Positions 16,179 through 24,553 of a stretch of 64,000 nucleotides of DNA are shown here, piece by piece. Both the position numbers and the translations under genes were made by a program. The notes beneath the pieces were generated by a model. It worked only from the letters and a program-made list of their open reading frames with translations. It was not told where the DNA came from and ran no database searches. The stretch is from the NCBI GenBank assembly GCA_029564595.1, contig JAKQPS010000037.1, positions 80,062 through 144,061 on the forward strand, in the 5' to 3' direction. Position 1 is the first letter of the stretch. The number at the start of each line of letters is the position of its first letter. Source of the DNA: a bacterium. GTDB lineage: Bacteria > UBP15 > UBA6099.

Positions 16179-17996
16179 ATGCCGACTATCGCAAAGACCG
16201 CTGTGAACGCGGCGACGCTGACGGAGCTTATCCGCGCGGCCGCCGAGGAGTACCGCCTGAAGACTTTTCAGGTGTTCAAGGACGAGACGAAAGCGCCCGG
16301 GAAGTACGGCAGGGCTAGGACATACGAGCAGTTTTACCGCCGGGCGCGGGAGGTGGCGTGCGGGTTGCTCGCGGACGGATTGCGGCCCGGCGGGGTGGTG
16401 TGCCTGATGTCGGAGAACCGCCCGGACTGGAACGTGGCAGACTTCGCGATTCTTATGAACGGATGCGCCACCGCGGGCATATACACAAACGACACTGCGG
16501 AGCATATTAAGTATAAGTTGAACGACACGGGAGCGCGAGCGATTTTCGTAGAGGACGCGAAGTTGCTCAAGAAGCTCGAAACCATATCCCCGAAGGAGAC
16601 GCCGGCGCTGGAACGGGTGTATCTGATGGATTCGAGGGGAGTGGACATCGGGTATGACGAAAGGATAGTTCTGTTTGACGCGTTGAGAAGGGCGGGAGCG
16701 GACGCGGAGGTTGAAGCGGGAGCGGAACTGGACGCGAGGGCGGCGGCGGCGGTTCCTTCGGACTTGGCCCGTCTTGTTTACACTTCCGGCACGAGCGGCA
16801 ATCCCAAGGGCGTGATGCTTACTCACGCCAATCTTTTGAGCAACGCCGCCTGCGCGGGTTCCCGGCTGGGATACGGCGCGGAGGACGACCTGCTAATCAA
16901 CTATCTTCCCGAATCGCACATCTTCCAGACGTTCCTCACGCTGGCAGCGATGATGTCCGGCGCGGCGGTGGGGTATTCTTTCCGCAAGACGCTGACGTTC
17001 GATCTGCCGGAGCTGAGGCCGACGCATTTTCCGGGCGTGCAGAGGGTGTGGGCGAAAATAAAGGAAGGACTCGAGGCGTTCCGCGCGCAGGAGGTCGGGC
17101 CGAAGCTTCCGGCTGCAGACCTGTTGCGCAAGTTCGGAATGGATCGCGTCAAGTGGTTTCTCTCCGGCGCGGTAAAGCTGGACGAGTTCACATATGATTT
17201 CTTCAAGAGCGAGCTGGGCGTTACCATCTTCGAGGGGTACGGGTTGAGCGAGACGTCGCCTGTGATCGGGCTGGGGTCGGCCTCCGCGAACAAGCGGGGC
17301 AGCGTCGGGCTTCCTCTGGAAAACCTCGAAGTCAGGATAGTGGACGAAGGGCGCAACGAGATCGAGCGGGGGCATCCGGGCGAGATAGCGGTTCGCGGGC
17401 CGAGCGTGTTTGTCGGATATCTGAATCACGACGAGAAATTCCGAGAGGTGGTGGACGCTCGCGGCTGGTTCTACACCGGCGACAGGGGATACTTGGACGA
17501 GGACGGGTTCCTTTTTGTTCTCGGTCGCGCCGGACACTGCGTTAAGTTCTCCGACGGCGAGCATCATGACCTCGAAGCCATCGGCTTCAGGGTTCTGGGA
17601 TACACCAAGATCCTCAGGCAGATAGCCGTGAACGGCGAGGGCAGGGACTACCCGGTGGCCATACTGACGCTGCCGGAGGACGAAGACGACCTGCGCCGCG
17701 TTGCCAAGCAGTTGGGCGTCGAGTACGCGAACCGGATTGATTTCGCCTATCACCCGGCGGTGACTGCGGCATGCCGGGCCGATTTCGAGTCGGGCCTCGC
17801 GGAGTTTTTAGCAAAGGAGAAGGTCCCGGCGGTGGAAGTCGTTCGCAAGGCGCTTTACATCCGCCCGTTCTCGGAGGAGCACGGCGAAAAAACGCCGACT
17901 TCGAAACTGAAATTGAGCGGCGTGCTCGCCAAATATAAGAAGCAGATAGACGCGCTGTACGAATCGGACGAAACGTTCATGATTCATAAACCGTAA
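16179..17996 (+). CDS. AMP-forming long-chain acyl-CoA synthetase
   Basis: Activates fatty acids to acyl-CoA through an acyl-adenylate. 605 residues, the usual length of the FACL/FadD15-like group. Motifs are visible: P-loop-like YTSGTSGNPKGVMLTH near 209, LPESHIFQ, the A5 motif YGLSETSPVIGLG near 365, and the adenylate-binding Asp in FYTGDRGYLDEDG near 430. No membrane segment. GAAAGGAG stands upstream of the ATG. Likely controlled by the palindrome at 15860. The C-terminal domain Lys is probably in KTPTSKLKLSG. Confidence 0.92.
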   Translation: MPTIAKTAVNAATLTELIRAAAEEYRLKTFQVFKDETKAPGKYGRARTYEQFYRRAREVACGLLADGLRPGGVVCLMSENRPDWNVADFAILMNGCATAGIYTNDTAEHIKYKLNDTGARAIFVEDAKLLKKLETISPKETPALERVYLMDSRGVDIGYDERIVLFDALRRAGADAEVEAGAELDARAAAAVPSDLARLVYTSGTSGNPKGVMLTHANLLSNAACAGSRLGYGAEDDLLINYLPESHIFQTFLTLAAMMSGAAVGYSFRKTLTFDLPELRPTHFPGVQRVWAKIKEGLEAFRAQEVGPKLPAADLLRKFGMDRVKWFLSGAVKLDEFTYDFFKSELGVTIFEGYGLSETSPVIGLGSASANKRGSVGLPLENLEVRIVDEGRNEIERGHPGEIAVRGPSVFVGYLNHDEKFREVVDARGWFYTGDRGYLDEDGFLFVLGRAGHCVKFSDGEHHDLEAIGFRVLGYTKILRQIAVNGEGRDYPVAILTLPEDEDDLRRVAKQLGVEYANRIDFAYHPAVTAACRADFESGLAEFLAKEKVPAVEVVRKALYIRPFSEEHGEKTPTSKLKLSGVLAKYKKQIDALYESDETFMIHKP

Positions 17997-18033
17997 CACG
18001 AAGGAAGAAGAGAGCAAAAGAGGCGAACGCGAA

Positions 18034-18060
18034 AATCCGCATTAGCGAATAATGCGGATT
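18034..18060 (+). terminator. Hairpin after the acyl-CoA synthetase gene
   Basis: Perfect 10-bp stem AATCCGCATT / AATGCGGATT with a 7-base loop, 37 bp past the stop. No clean U-run follows, so it may be a weak or factor-aided terminator or an mRNA-stabilising hairpin. Confidence 0.5.
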
Positions 18061-18089
18061 ATATCGCCGCATGAATGGCTTTTTTTATA

Positions 18090-18156
18090 AAGCTGCGGGG
18101 CAATTGTTTTTGTAAAAAATGGTTTCCCCGCAAAAATGCGAACAAATTCATTTAGC
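18090..18156. repeat. Family B repeat, copy 1 (partial, one hairpin)
   Basis: Carries only the second hairpin of the family, with a decayed left arm (GCGGGGCAATTG ... ATGGTTTCCCCGC), then the shared tail TGCGAACAAATTCATT. It lies 47 bp past the 3' end of the minus-strand gene at 18203, in direct orientation with copies 2 and 3. Confidence 0.75.
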
Positions 18157-18202
18157 GAAAGCATATCCATCGCATTTGTGGACTTGCAGCCGGCATCGCC
18201 TG

Positions 18203-18685
18203 TCAGAACCCGATTTCTTTTAGAATTCCGGAAAGCCTGCGCAGTCTCTCGCTTATTATCTCGTCGTCATTGCCGAGAGCTTGTTGAAAAAGCTTGATAT
18301 CCTCGTCAATTTTGGGATTCTCCACACATACCGCCATAGTCATCGCGTCGCCCTGCAATGCTATCCTGTCTATGATCGGGTTGTCGGCGTCATATAGTTT
18401 TTCAAAACGATATCCCTCATTGGCAAAATACTGTTTAGTCCTGCAAACAAGAATCGCAAGGTCGAGAATCCGGTGGATGGGCAACTCTTCCGATTGCCTA
18501 GACCACTTTTCGCCCGTATGCCTCCACACCTTTGCGGAAATATCCACTTTGCCTCTATCATTCCATTGCGCCAAACCTAATGAAATGCCTTGAGCGTCCG
18601 TATCATAAGCATATCTCCCGTCGATATTTCCATAATTGTCGGAGACGATAACAGGTTTGTGTTTTAATTCTACAGGTATTTTCAT
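18203..18685 (-). CDS. Uncharacterised DUF-type protein (resembles DUF6530)
   Basis: 160 residues. The N-terminus (MKIPVELKHKPVIVSDNYG) and the middle (LGLAQWNDRGKVDISAKVW, RHTGEKWSRQSEELPIHR) recall a family of this size listed as DUF6530; recognition is from memory and moderate. The C-terminal 40 residues look helical and charged. No signal peptide. Base composition is clearly AT-richer than the neighbours, and the gene sits between two direct copies of repeat B, both hints of acquisition. Ribosome site GAGGGGCGG precedes the ATG. Function unknown. Confidence 0.72.
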   Translation of the reverse strand: MKIPVELKHKPVIVSDNYGNIDGRYAYDTDAQGISLGLAQWNDRGKVDISAKVWRHTGEKWSRQSEELPIHRILDLAILVCRTKQYFANEGYRFEKLYDADNPIIDRIALQGDAMTMAVCVENPKIDEDIKLFQQALGNDDEIISERLRRLSGILKEIGF

Positions 18686-18838
18686 TGCCGCCCCTCGCCT
18701 AGTAAATTAGTAGCGCAGTAGACTACTAGACAAATGCTAGCCCTCCAATTTGTTTGTGTCAATATGTTTATTCGTTTATCCCGGAGCAGAATCAACGGCG
18801 GACTGTATATCCGACCGCGATTCTTCTTAAATAAAAAA

Positions 18839-18966
18839 GCCGATTTTGCTTAGAAAGAAGTTCAACAAAATCGGCGTCAAAGAGTTTTTTGGGGAAGGGG
18901 CGCGGGGAAACCAATTTTTGCAAAAAATGGTTTCCCCGCAAACTTGCGAACAAATTCATTCAAGCG
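18839..18966. repeat. Family B repeat, copy 2 (full, two hairpins)
   Basis: First hairpin 18839-18875 (GCCGATTTT paired with AAAATCGGC), link with AGAGTTTTTTGGGGAAGGGGC, second hairpin 18902-18939 (GCGGGGAAACCA paired with TGGTTTCCCCGC), tail TGCGAACAAATTCATT. The tail runs into the stop codon of the GH1 gene. On the minus strand the hairpins would lie directly after that gene and could end its transcript. The other 150 bp of this gap is AT-rich and probably holds the promoter of the gene at 18685. Confidence 0.85.
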
Positions 18967-20345
18967 ATAATAGTTTCCATCCATTTATCGCCGAAGACGC
19001 CGTCGGCGCAGTCGGGCGCGTATTTCTCGACCATCTTCGCTGTTATGCCGTTTTTCTTGACGATGTCCGCATACATGGCGGCGCTGACTCGCGGAACGCG
19101 TTTCAGTTCAGGGTCCGCGTAGTCGCATTCGATGAGGCCGAGCTTTTTGATAAAGCCTTCGCGCCACTCGAAGTTGTCCGTGAACGACCACTGGAAATAG
19201 CCCCTGACGTCGATCCCGGCGTCCAGCGCGCGGGCAATCTGCGCCATGTGCTCCAGCAGGTAGCGTCTGCGGTCGATGTCGTCGCGTTGCGGATCCGCGC
19301 ATCCGTTTTCCGTGATATAAATGGGTTTCTTGAATGTGTTCCACACGAATTTGAGAGTGTGGAAGAATCCCGGCGGATAGTTTTCCCAGCCCATCTGGTT
19401 CATCTCTATTCCCGGTTGTATTCCGTGGATGTCAATGAGCATGTCGTCTGTTTTCGCGGCGTCGAACTTCAGAGACATGCGGGTGTAGTAGTTCACGCCG
19501 CAGTAGTCGTAGCTGTCCTTGAGGCCGGGCACGTGTTCGAGTCCGAAGGGGGGGACGATCCAGCCGGTGGCCACAGAGTAGTCCCACGCCTTGAAGCTTC
19601 CGTAAGCCAAGACGGGGGATAGCGCTTTTTCATACGCTCCGGCGATTCCGGGCGTGCCGAAGGGCGCGACATGCTGGTAGGCGTTTGCTACGCCGACCTT
19701 CGAGGGCCAGCCGTCCGGCCCTTTGGGGACTATGTCGTGAATCAGCCTGTAGCAACGCGCGTGCGATTTCAGCAGTGTGTTCGAGACTTTGCAGAATGAG
19801 GCGAAGGATTTCTTTTCCGGCGGGAACAGCCCGGCGAGGCATCCGGCGACGGCGGGCACGTTCGGCTCATTGAGCGTCACCCACAGGTCGGGGTATTCGC
19901 CCAACTCTTTGATTATCAGTTCGCAGAAGGCCAGAAAGCGGTCCGCCGCCTCAGGATGCTCCCAGCCGCCTTTCTCGGCGAACCACAGCGGGAGAACCCA
20001 GTGATACAGCGTAAGGCAGATTTTGATATTGTGTTTGCGCAGAGAGCGCAGAATCTTTTCGTAATGCCTGACGGCCTTCATGTCGAAGACGCCGTCTTCC
20101 GGCTCGACGCGCGCCCATTCTATTCCAAGTCGGAACGCCTGATAGCCGAGTTTCGCCATCAGTTCGTGGTCTTCCTCGTAGCGGTTCCAGTAATCCACCG
20201 CCTTGCCGGACACCGTGCCGTCGTAAACCTTGCCCTCGCTCTCGAACTTCCACCAGTCGGACTTGTCGTTGCCGCCCTCGACCTGATGTCCGGCGGAAGC
20301 CGTTCCCCACAGGAACCCTTTTGGGAATATAATTTCTTTTTTCAT
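18960..20345 (-). CDS. Family 1 glycoside hydrolase (beta-glucosidase/galactosidase)
   Basis: Cleaves beta-linked disaccharides or aryl glycosides with retention. 461 residues, standard for GH1. The N-terminal signature FPKGFLWGTASAGHQVEGG is present, the acid/base is E160 in VTLNEPN, and the nucleophile is E346 in YITENGC. The Trp-rich aglycone/product end (YFQWSFTDNFEWREGF) is intact. No signal peptide, so a cytoplasmic enzyme for imported sugars. No transporter is adjacent; substrate cannot be set by eye. Confidence 0.95.
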   Translation of the reverse strand: MKKEIIFPKGFLWGTASAGHQVEGGNDKSDWWKFESEGKVYDGTVSGKAVDYWNRYEEDHELMAKLGYQAFRLGIEWARVEPEDGVFDMKAVRHYEKILRSLRKHNIKICLTLYHWVLPLWFAEKGGWEHPEAADRFLAFCELIIKELGEYPDLWVTLNEPNVPAVAGCLAGLFPPEKKSFASFCKVSNTLLKSHARCYRLIHDIVPKGPDGWPSKVGVANAYQHVAPFGTPGIAGAYEKALSPVLAYGSFKAWDYSVATGWIVPPFGLEHVPGLKDSYDYCGVNYYTRMSLKFDAAKTDDMLIDIHGIQPGIEMNQMGWENYPPGFFHTLKFVWNTFKKPIYITENGCADPQRDDIDRRRYLLEHMAQIARALDAGIDVRGYFQWSFTDNFEWREGFIKKLGLIECDYADPELKRVPRVSAAMYADIVKKNGITAKMVEKYAPDCADGVFGDKWMETIIA

Positions 20346-20430
20346 TTTTCCTCCCGCGATTCGGATTGGACGCGAAGCTTTGCGCGCCGCGATTAGAAGC
20401 TGAAAATCCCTGCGGAGGTTCGCCCCCGGA

Positions 20431-21822
20431 TCAGGAATCCTTTCTCGGCGAGTCGGTTTTCATCAAGGCCCAGATGCCCATGCTGTGTTTGCGGGCGTCG
20501 GTTTCCAAGTTCTCGAACTTGTTTTTGAGGTCGTGCTCCACCGACCTGTCGCAAAGGCCGTAGCCGTTGCTGATCAGCGCTTCGGCGGCGTTCGAGCCGT
20601 CCGGGGCGAGGATGTGGAACGCGTTGCCGGGGGCGTTTCGCAACTTGGATGATTCGGGCCTAGCGAGGGATACGGGTTTGCCTGACAGCAACGCGGCGAC
20701 GAACGAGAGGGCCTGTCTGTACACGCCCCTGTTGCGGCTGTAGAACGCGGCGGGCGTCTGGAGTCCGAGCAGGCGTATCTCGCGCCCGTCTTCCAGCTTC
20801 AGCGTGTCCAGCCCGAAGATTTCACGCACGACCGCCGGAGGGGCCGCGGCTTCTTTAGCCGGCTGTTTCTTCGCTCTTTTGCGGACGGGGGCGGTCTTTG
20901 CCCCGGCGGTTGCGGCGGTTGCGGCGGCGGGCTTTTCGGACACGGATGAAATAGACTTGATTTCCTTCTCGATGTCGCTTCTCTTCGGGCGGTTCTGGCT
21001 CTCGAATAGAAGCTGTTTCATCGTCTGTCCGCCGGACACCCGCTCCTGAATCACGGGCTTGAGTTTTTCATCTGTTTCGTAGCCGATGGACGCGCGGCCC
21101 GTGTCTCGCGCGGCTACCATCGTGACCCCGGAGCCGAGAAAGGGGTCGAGCACGGTTTCCCCGAGATACGTGTACATGCGGATGAGCCGCCTCGGAATCT
21201 CTTCCGGCATCTCCTCCGGGCTTTTTGATATTTTGTCGTCGGGGAAAGTCCAGAGGCTGTTGAAGAGCCGCCGCCACTCGCGCTCTGAAAGGGAGGACCT
21301 TGACGCCGGAACAGACTCCGGCGGCGGGCATTCTCCGGGTTTGACGAAGATGAGGATGCTGTCGTGCCTGACGGCGATTGAGCCGGAGCGGGGAAGGGGA
21401 GATTCGGGAGCGGCGGGCGGGGCGGGCGGCTCGTGCCCGGACTCTCGCAGGCGGACTATCTCGGACTCGAACCTGAATCCGGCCTTCGCGCAGGCGTCCT
21501 CGATGAGCGCGCGCAGCGAGACGTTTTGTTTGTTTCCGGCTGCGGCATCGACGATTTCGGGGCAGACGCGGACGCAGAGCCTGCACCCGGGTTTGAGGAT
21601 GCGGTGGCATTCGCGCCATATCAGCGCCAGAGAAGCCGCGTATTCATCGAACTTGCGCAGGCCGCCCATACCTGACGTCGCCGACCACGCGCGCGGTTTC
21701 CACGCGGGCGGCGAGGCCACCGCCAGATGCGCCGTCTCCTGTTCGACCTCGCCCATCGACCGGGCGTCTCCGATTATCACTCTATGCGTTATTTTTGAAG
21801 CCGCTTTTTTTCTTCTGCTCAT
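20431..21822 (-). CDS. DNA methyltransferase-like protein fused to a degenerate SNase (thermonuclease) domain
   Basis: 463 residues. Residues 12-260 have the layout of an N4-cytosine/N6-adenine methyltransferase: VIIGDARSM, motif IV at 37-41 reading SPPAW where SPPYW is usual, HRILKPG near 74, LWTFPDD near 190 and the SAM motif DPFLGSGVT at 226-234. A Lys/Ala-rich linker (300-330) leads to residues 333-455, which follow the staphylococcal-nuclease pattern (LKLEDGREIRLLGLQTP, AEALISNGYG, FENLETDARKHSMGIWAL). Of the nuclease catalytic set only the first Arg (R350) remains; Asp, Glu and the second Arg are replaced. Probably a non-cleaving reader. Confidence 0.72.
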   Translation of the reverse strand: MSRRKKAASKITHRVIIGDARSMGEVEQETAHLAVASPPAWKPRAWSATSGMGGLRKFDEYAASLALIWRECHRILKPGCRLCVRVCPEIVDAAAGNKQNVSLRALIEDACAKAGFRFESEIVRLRESGHEPPAPPAAPESPLPRSGSIAVRHDSILIFVKPGECPPPESVPASRSSLSEREWRRLFNSLWTFPDDKISKSPEEMPEEIPRRLIRMYTYLGETVLDPFLGSGVTMVAARDTGRASIGYETDEKLKPVIQERVSGGQTMKQLLFESQNRPKRSDIEKEIKSISSVSEKPAAATAATAGAKTAPVRKRAKKQPAKEAAAPPAVVREIFGLDTLKLEDGREIRLLGLQTPAAFYSRNRGVYRQALSFVAALLSGKPVSLARPESSKLRNAPGNAFHILAPDGSNAAEALISNGYGLCDRSVEHDLKNKFENLETDARKHSMGIWALMKTDSPRKDS

Positions 21823-21845
21823 ATTTGCTCTCTTCGATGTTGGAT

Positions 21846-22961
21846 TTATGATTCGCTTTCCGGCGATTCAAAGAACCTGTGGAATTCGGGAGGAAGCTCG
21901 CTGTAGTCGTGTTGAGCGGCGATGCCCGACATATCGACCGAATTGTAGGTGTTCCAGAACAGGACTGTTTTGTCAGCCAAGTCGCGGGTCTTTGCCGTGT
22001 GGACAAGCCCCGCGAAGGCTTTCCCGGTGTAGACGCCTTCCAGTTTAACTCCCGCGCAATCGGCGCACATGGATATTGCGTCCGCGCTCTCCGGGGTGAC
22101 CCGTCCGTACTCGCCCCCGAAGAATTCCGTGAGCAGCTCGACATTGAACGGGGTGAACACGCGGACAGGGAAACTCTGGTCGATGGAGAACAGTTTGAAG
22201 GTGGCCTGATTGGCCAGAGAAGAGAGGGCGAAAGTGTTCGCCGCCACCCAGTCTGTGACTTTCACGCCGACGACGCGGGATTTCAGGCCGGCGGCGGCGC
22301 ATCCGGCGATGAGGCCGGACACCGTGCCGCAAGTGCCGACTGCGGCGAAGATGTAGTCAGGCTCGGGGATGTCGCCTGCCTCGATCTGTTTCTTCAGTTC
22401 GAACGCGGCGTTAATATAGCCGAGGACGCCTGAGACGGAGGAGCCGCCGGCGGGGATGATGAACGGCGGGCGGCCGTCGTTGAACGAGTGGCGCGCCGCG
22501 ACTTTCAGAGTCTCGAACGGAACTTCCTTATATCCGCCTTCGGCGAGGTTCAGTTCGGCTCCGTAGTGAAGGTAGCACAGCATGTTTCTTTTCACCGCCG
22601 GAGTGACAGGTTGCGGCACGAGCACGCCAGCGGTTTTGATGCCCCGCGACGCAGCGTGGATGGCTGTGGCTAGAAAATGGTTTGAGCCGATGCCGCCGAA
22701 AGTTATTATCGTTCGCGCGCCCCGCTTAGCCGCCTCCGCCAGAAGAAAATCCAGCTTGCGGATTTTATTCCCTCCATAGTCCGGATGGCTGAGGTCGTCG
22801 CGCTTGATGAACAACCTGCCGACGCCAGTTCTTTCCGCCAGTTCGGGTTTCTCCTCGACCGGGGTCGGATAGAATCCGATTGGGCTCCAGTTCAGCTTGT
22901 CTCCCAGCGCGGGATACTCCTCGAAAAGAGCCATCGAGCCTTGACTGCCTTGAGTTTTCAT
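21846..22961 (-). CDS. PLP-dependent D-cysteine desulfhydrase / ACC deaminase family enzyme
   Basis: 371 residues of the fold-type II tryptophan-synthase-beta group. RLFIKRDDLSHPDYGGNKIRKL holds the PLP-binding Lys (GGNKIRK, read in part), followed by TFGGIGSNHFLATA, PAGGSSVSGVLGY and the phosphate loop VGTCGTVSGL. Members break D-cysteine to pyruvate, sulfide and ammonia, or deaminate ACC; the two cannot be told apart here. Start uncertain: ATG 22961 begins MKTQGSQG, ATG 22934 begins MALFEEYP, and ATG 23054 would give an atypical Arg-rich extension. Confidence 0.85.
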   Translation of the reverse strand: MKTQGSQGSMALFEEYPALGDKLNWSPIGFYPTPVEEKPELAERTGVGRLFIKRDDLSHPDYGGNKIRKLDFLLAEAAKRGARTIITFGGIGSNHFLATAIHAASRGIKTAGVLVPQPVTPAVKRNMLCYLHYGAELNLAEGGYKEVPFETLKVAARHSFNDGRPPFIIPAGGSSVSGVLGYINAAFELKKQIEAGDIPEPDYIFAAVGTCGTVSGLIAGCAAAGLKSRVVGVKVTDWVAANTFALSSLANQATFKLFSIDQSFPVRVFTPFNVELLTEFFGGEYGRVTPESADAISMCADCAGVKLEGVYTGKAFAGLVHTAKTRDLADKTVLFWNTYNSVDMSGIAAQHDYSELPPEFHRFFESPESES

Positions 22962-23069
22962 GATGCGGGCCACCGAGGGCCGGGAGAGAGGGGAGTGAAA
23001 AAGATGTATCTGCGAAACGCGCGCGCCGCCGCGCTCAAACGCAATCCGAAACATGCGGAAAAAACGGAA

Positions 23070-24278
23070 TCAGAACCTGTAACCCGCGTCGATAACGTAG
23101 TAGTTCTCGTCGAAGCAGTAGTTGAGTTTCAGCTCCATCGTGGAAGTGAATCTGGCTCCGATGATGCCGTGGTAGTCCACGCCTTCCATGGATTTCTTGA
23201 AGTCGTCCGACGCTCCGTCGTAAGAGATTGACGCGGTGACTTTGGATTTGGCGTTGCGGTATCCCACGCCCAGCCCGGCAAACATCGTCCCGTCGGCCCC
23301 GGCAATGCCTGAAAGGCCGTCCCGGATGTAGTTGACGGACAACTCGGTTATTTTCAATTGATACCGGTATGACTGTCCGCTGTAATACGTGCTGACCACG
23401 GGTCTGGAATACAATACGCTGTAAACGATGTAATCGTTCTCAGTTTTTTTCCTGTGAGTCCAATAGTCTACGCCGATAGAGGTGGCTCCGGAGTCGCTGG
23501 ACACATTGCCCGGCAGGTCGTGTTTGAGAAACATATAGCCTGCGTGAACCGCATAGAAAGGTTCTCTGGCGAGCGTTTGAGGCTGCTGTTCAGCCGCCGC
23601 ATCCGGGCTTTCGGTTGAAGAGGCGGAACCGCCTCTGCCGCGCCTTCCGCTTGAGGCGGCGGGTTCCGCCGCCGGTTCTGGTTCCGCCGCCGCCGCTGAT
23701 GAACTGCCTCTGCCTCTCCTGCTGGACGAAGCTGACGCCGCCGCTGGTTCTGGTTCCGCCGGAGCTTCAGCCGCCGCCGCGCCGCGACCGCGCCTGCTGC
23801 TGCCCGACTTCGCCGCCGCCGGGGCCGCCGCTTGTTCAGTCGCCGCCGCCGGTTCTGGTTCCGCTGCTGCCGCTCCACGGCCTTTCCGCCCTGAAGACGC
23901 TTCTGCCGGCTCCTGCGCTGTTTCCGTTTTCTTTTCCGTTTTGGATTCCGTTTTTGTTTCCGCCGCGCCCGATTCGGCCGCCGACACCGAGTCAAGCTCC
24001 TGTATATCCTTCGCCCCCGTCAACATCTTGGCCTGAGCGTAGTGAGGAGTAAGCTTGACGACTTCGAGAGTCCCGACGATTTTTCCGCCGCGCGCGACAT
24101 TCAGTTTCTGCCCTTCCTTGAACCCGGCCTCCTTTCCTTTGTAGATTAGAACCGTGCCGTCCTCGAGTACGAGGTCTACCCTGACGCCCTGCGCCGAAGC
24201 GGGCAGAGCGAAAAGGGCGAACGCCATTCCGAGCAACGCCACCGCTGTTATTTTTCCGATTTTTGAGTTGAACGCCAT
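23070..24278 (-). CDS. Envelope protein with signal peptide, RRGRG/EPEPA repeats and C-terminal beta-barrel-like domain
   Basis: 402 residues. Signal peptide MAFNSKIGKITAVALLGMAF to ALPASAQ, then a small beta domain (residues 31-90, with LEDGTVLIYKGKEAGFKEGQ). Residues 95-235 are low-complexity, with at least four units of the type SSRRGRG followed by Ala and EPEPA. Residues 240-402 have alternating Tyr-rich strands ending GYRF, the C-terminal Phe signature of outer-membrane barrels. It may bridge the periplasm, with the basic repeats touching DNA, peptidoglycan or lipopolysaccharide (inference). A TTGACA lies upstream at about 24332-24337 on the minus strand; the -10 is unclear. Confidence 0.75.
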   Translation of the reverse strand: MAFNSKIGKITAVALLGMAFALFALPASAQGVRVDLVLEDGTVLIYKGKEAGFKEGQKLNVARGGKIVGTLEVVKLTPHYAQAKMLTGAKDIQELDSVSAAESGAAETKTESKTEKKTETAQEPAEASSGRKGRGAAAAEPEPAAATEQAAAPAAAKSGSSRRGRGAAAAEAPAEPEPAAASASSSRRGRGSSSAAAAEPEPAAEPAASSGRRGRGGSASSTESPDAAAEQQPQTLAREPFYAVHAGYMFLKHDLPGNVSSDSGATSIGVDYWTHRKKTENDYIVYSVLYSRPVVSTYYSGQSYRYQLKITELSVNYIRDGLSGIAGADGTMFAGLGVGYRNAKSKVTASISYDGASDDFKKSMEGVDYHGIIGARFTSTMELKLNYCFDENYYVIDAGYRF

Positions 24279-24553
24279 AGTCAGTGTCCGTTGTTTCTTT
24301 TCGGAAAAGCTTATTATAACAATGAATAGTTGTCAATCATGCCGCTGACCCGGGATGTAACGCCGCTGGGCAGCCGGTTTTGCCGCGATTCCGGCGTCTG
24401 AAAGAAGAAAAAAACGTTGTCGGGGAGGACGCCGGGCGGAGGGCGTTCTGTCGGGCTGAGCTTATCGACAAAAGAGACTCCCCCTTGTATATTTCCAATG
24501 ATCGCCGCGCGCGGCGCGCATGTAACGCGGCGGACTCCGAGGAGGCTCGCAAA

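Noticed and set aside
20431-21822. Type II restriction-modification system
   Set aside because: The methyltransferase-like gene has no restriction-enzyme neighbour, its motif IV is altered and the attached nuclease domain lacks catalytic residues.
22962-23054. 31-codon N-terminal extension of the PLP enzyme
   Set aside because: Arg-rich and unlike the family, no good ribosome site. Kept as an alternative start only.
24380-24553. 58-codon N-terminal extension of AOR
   Set aside because: Starts at a TTG without a ribosome site, is not AOR-like, and a GTG with AGGAGG sits at the family-typical start.
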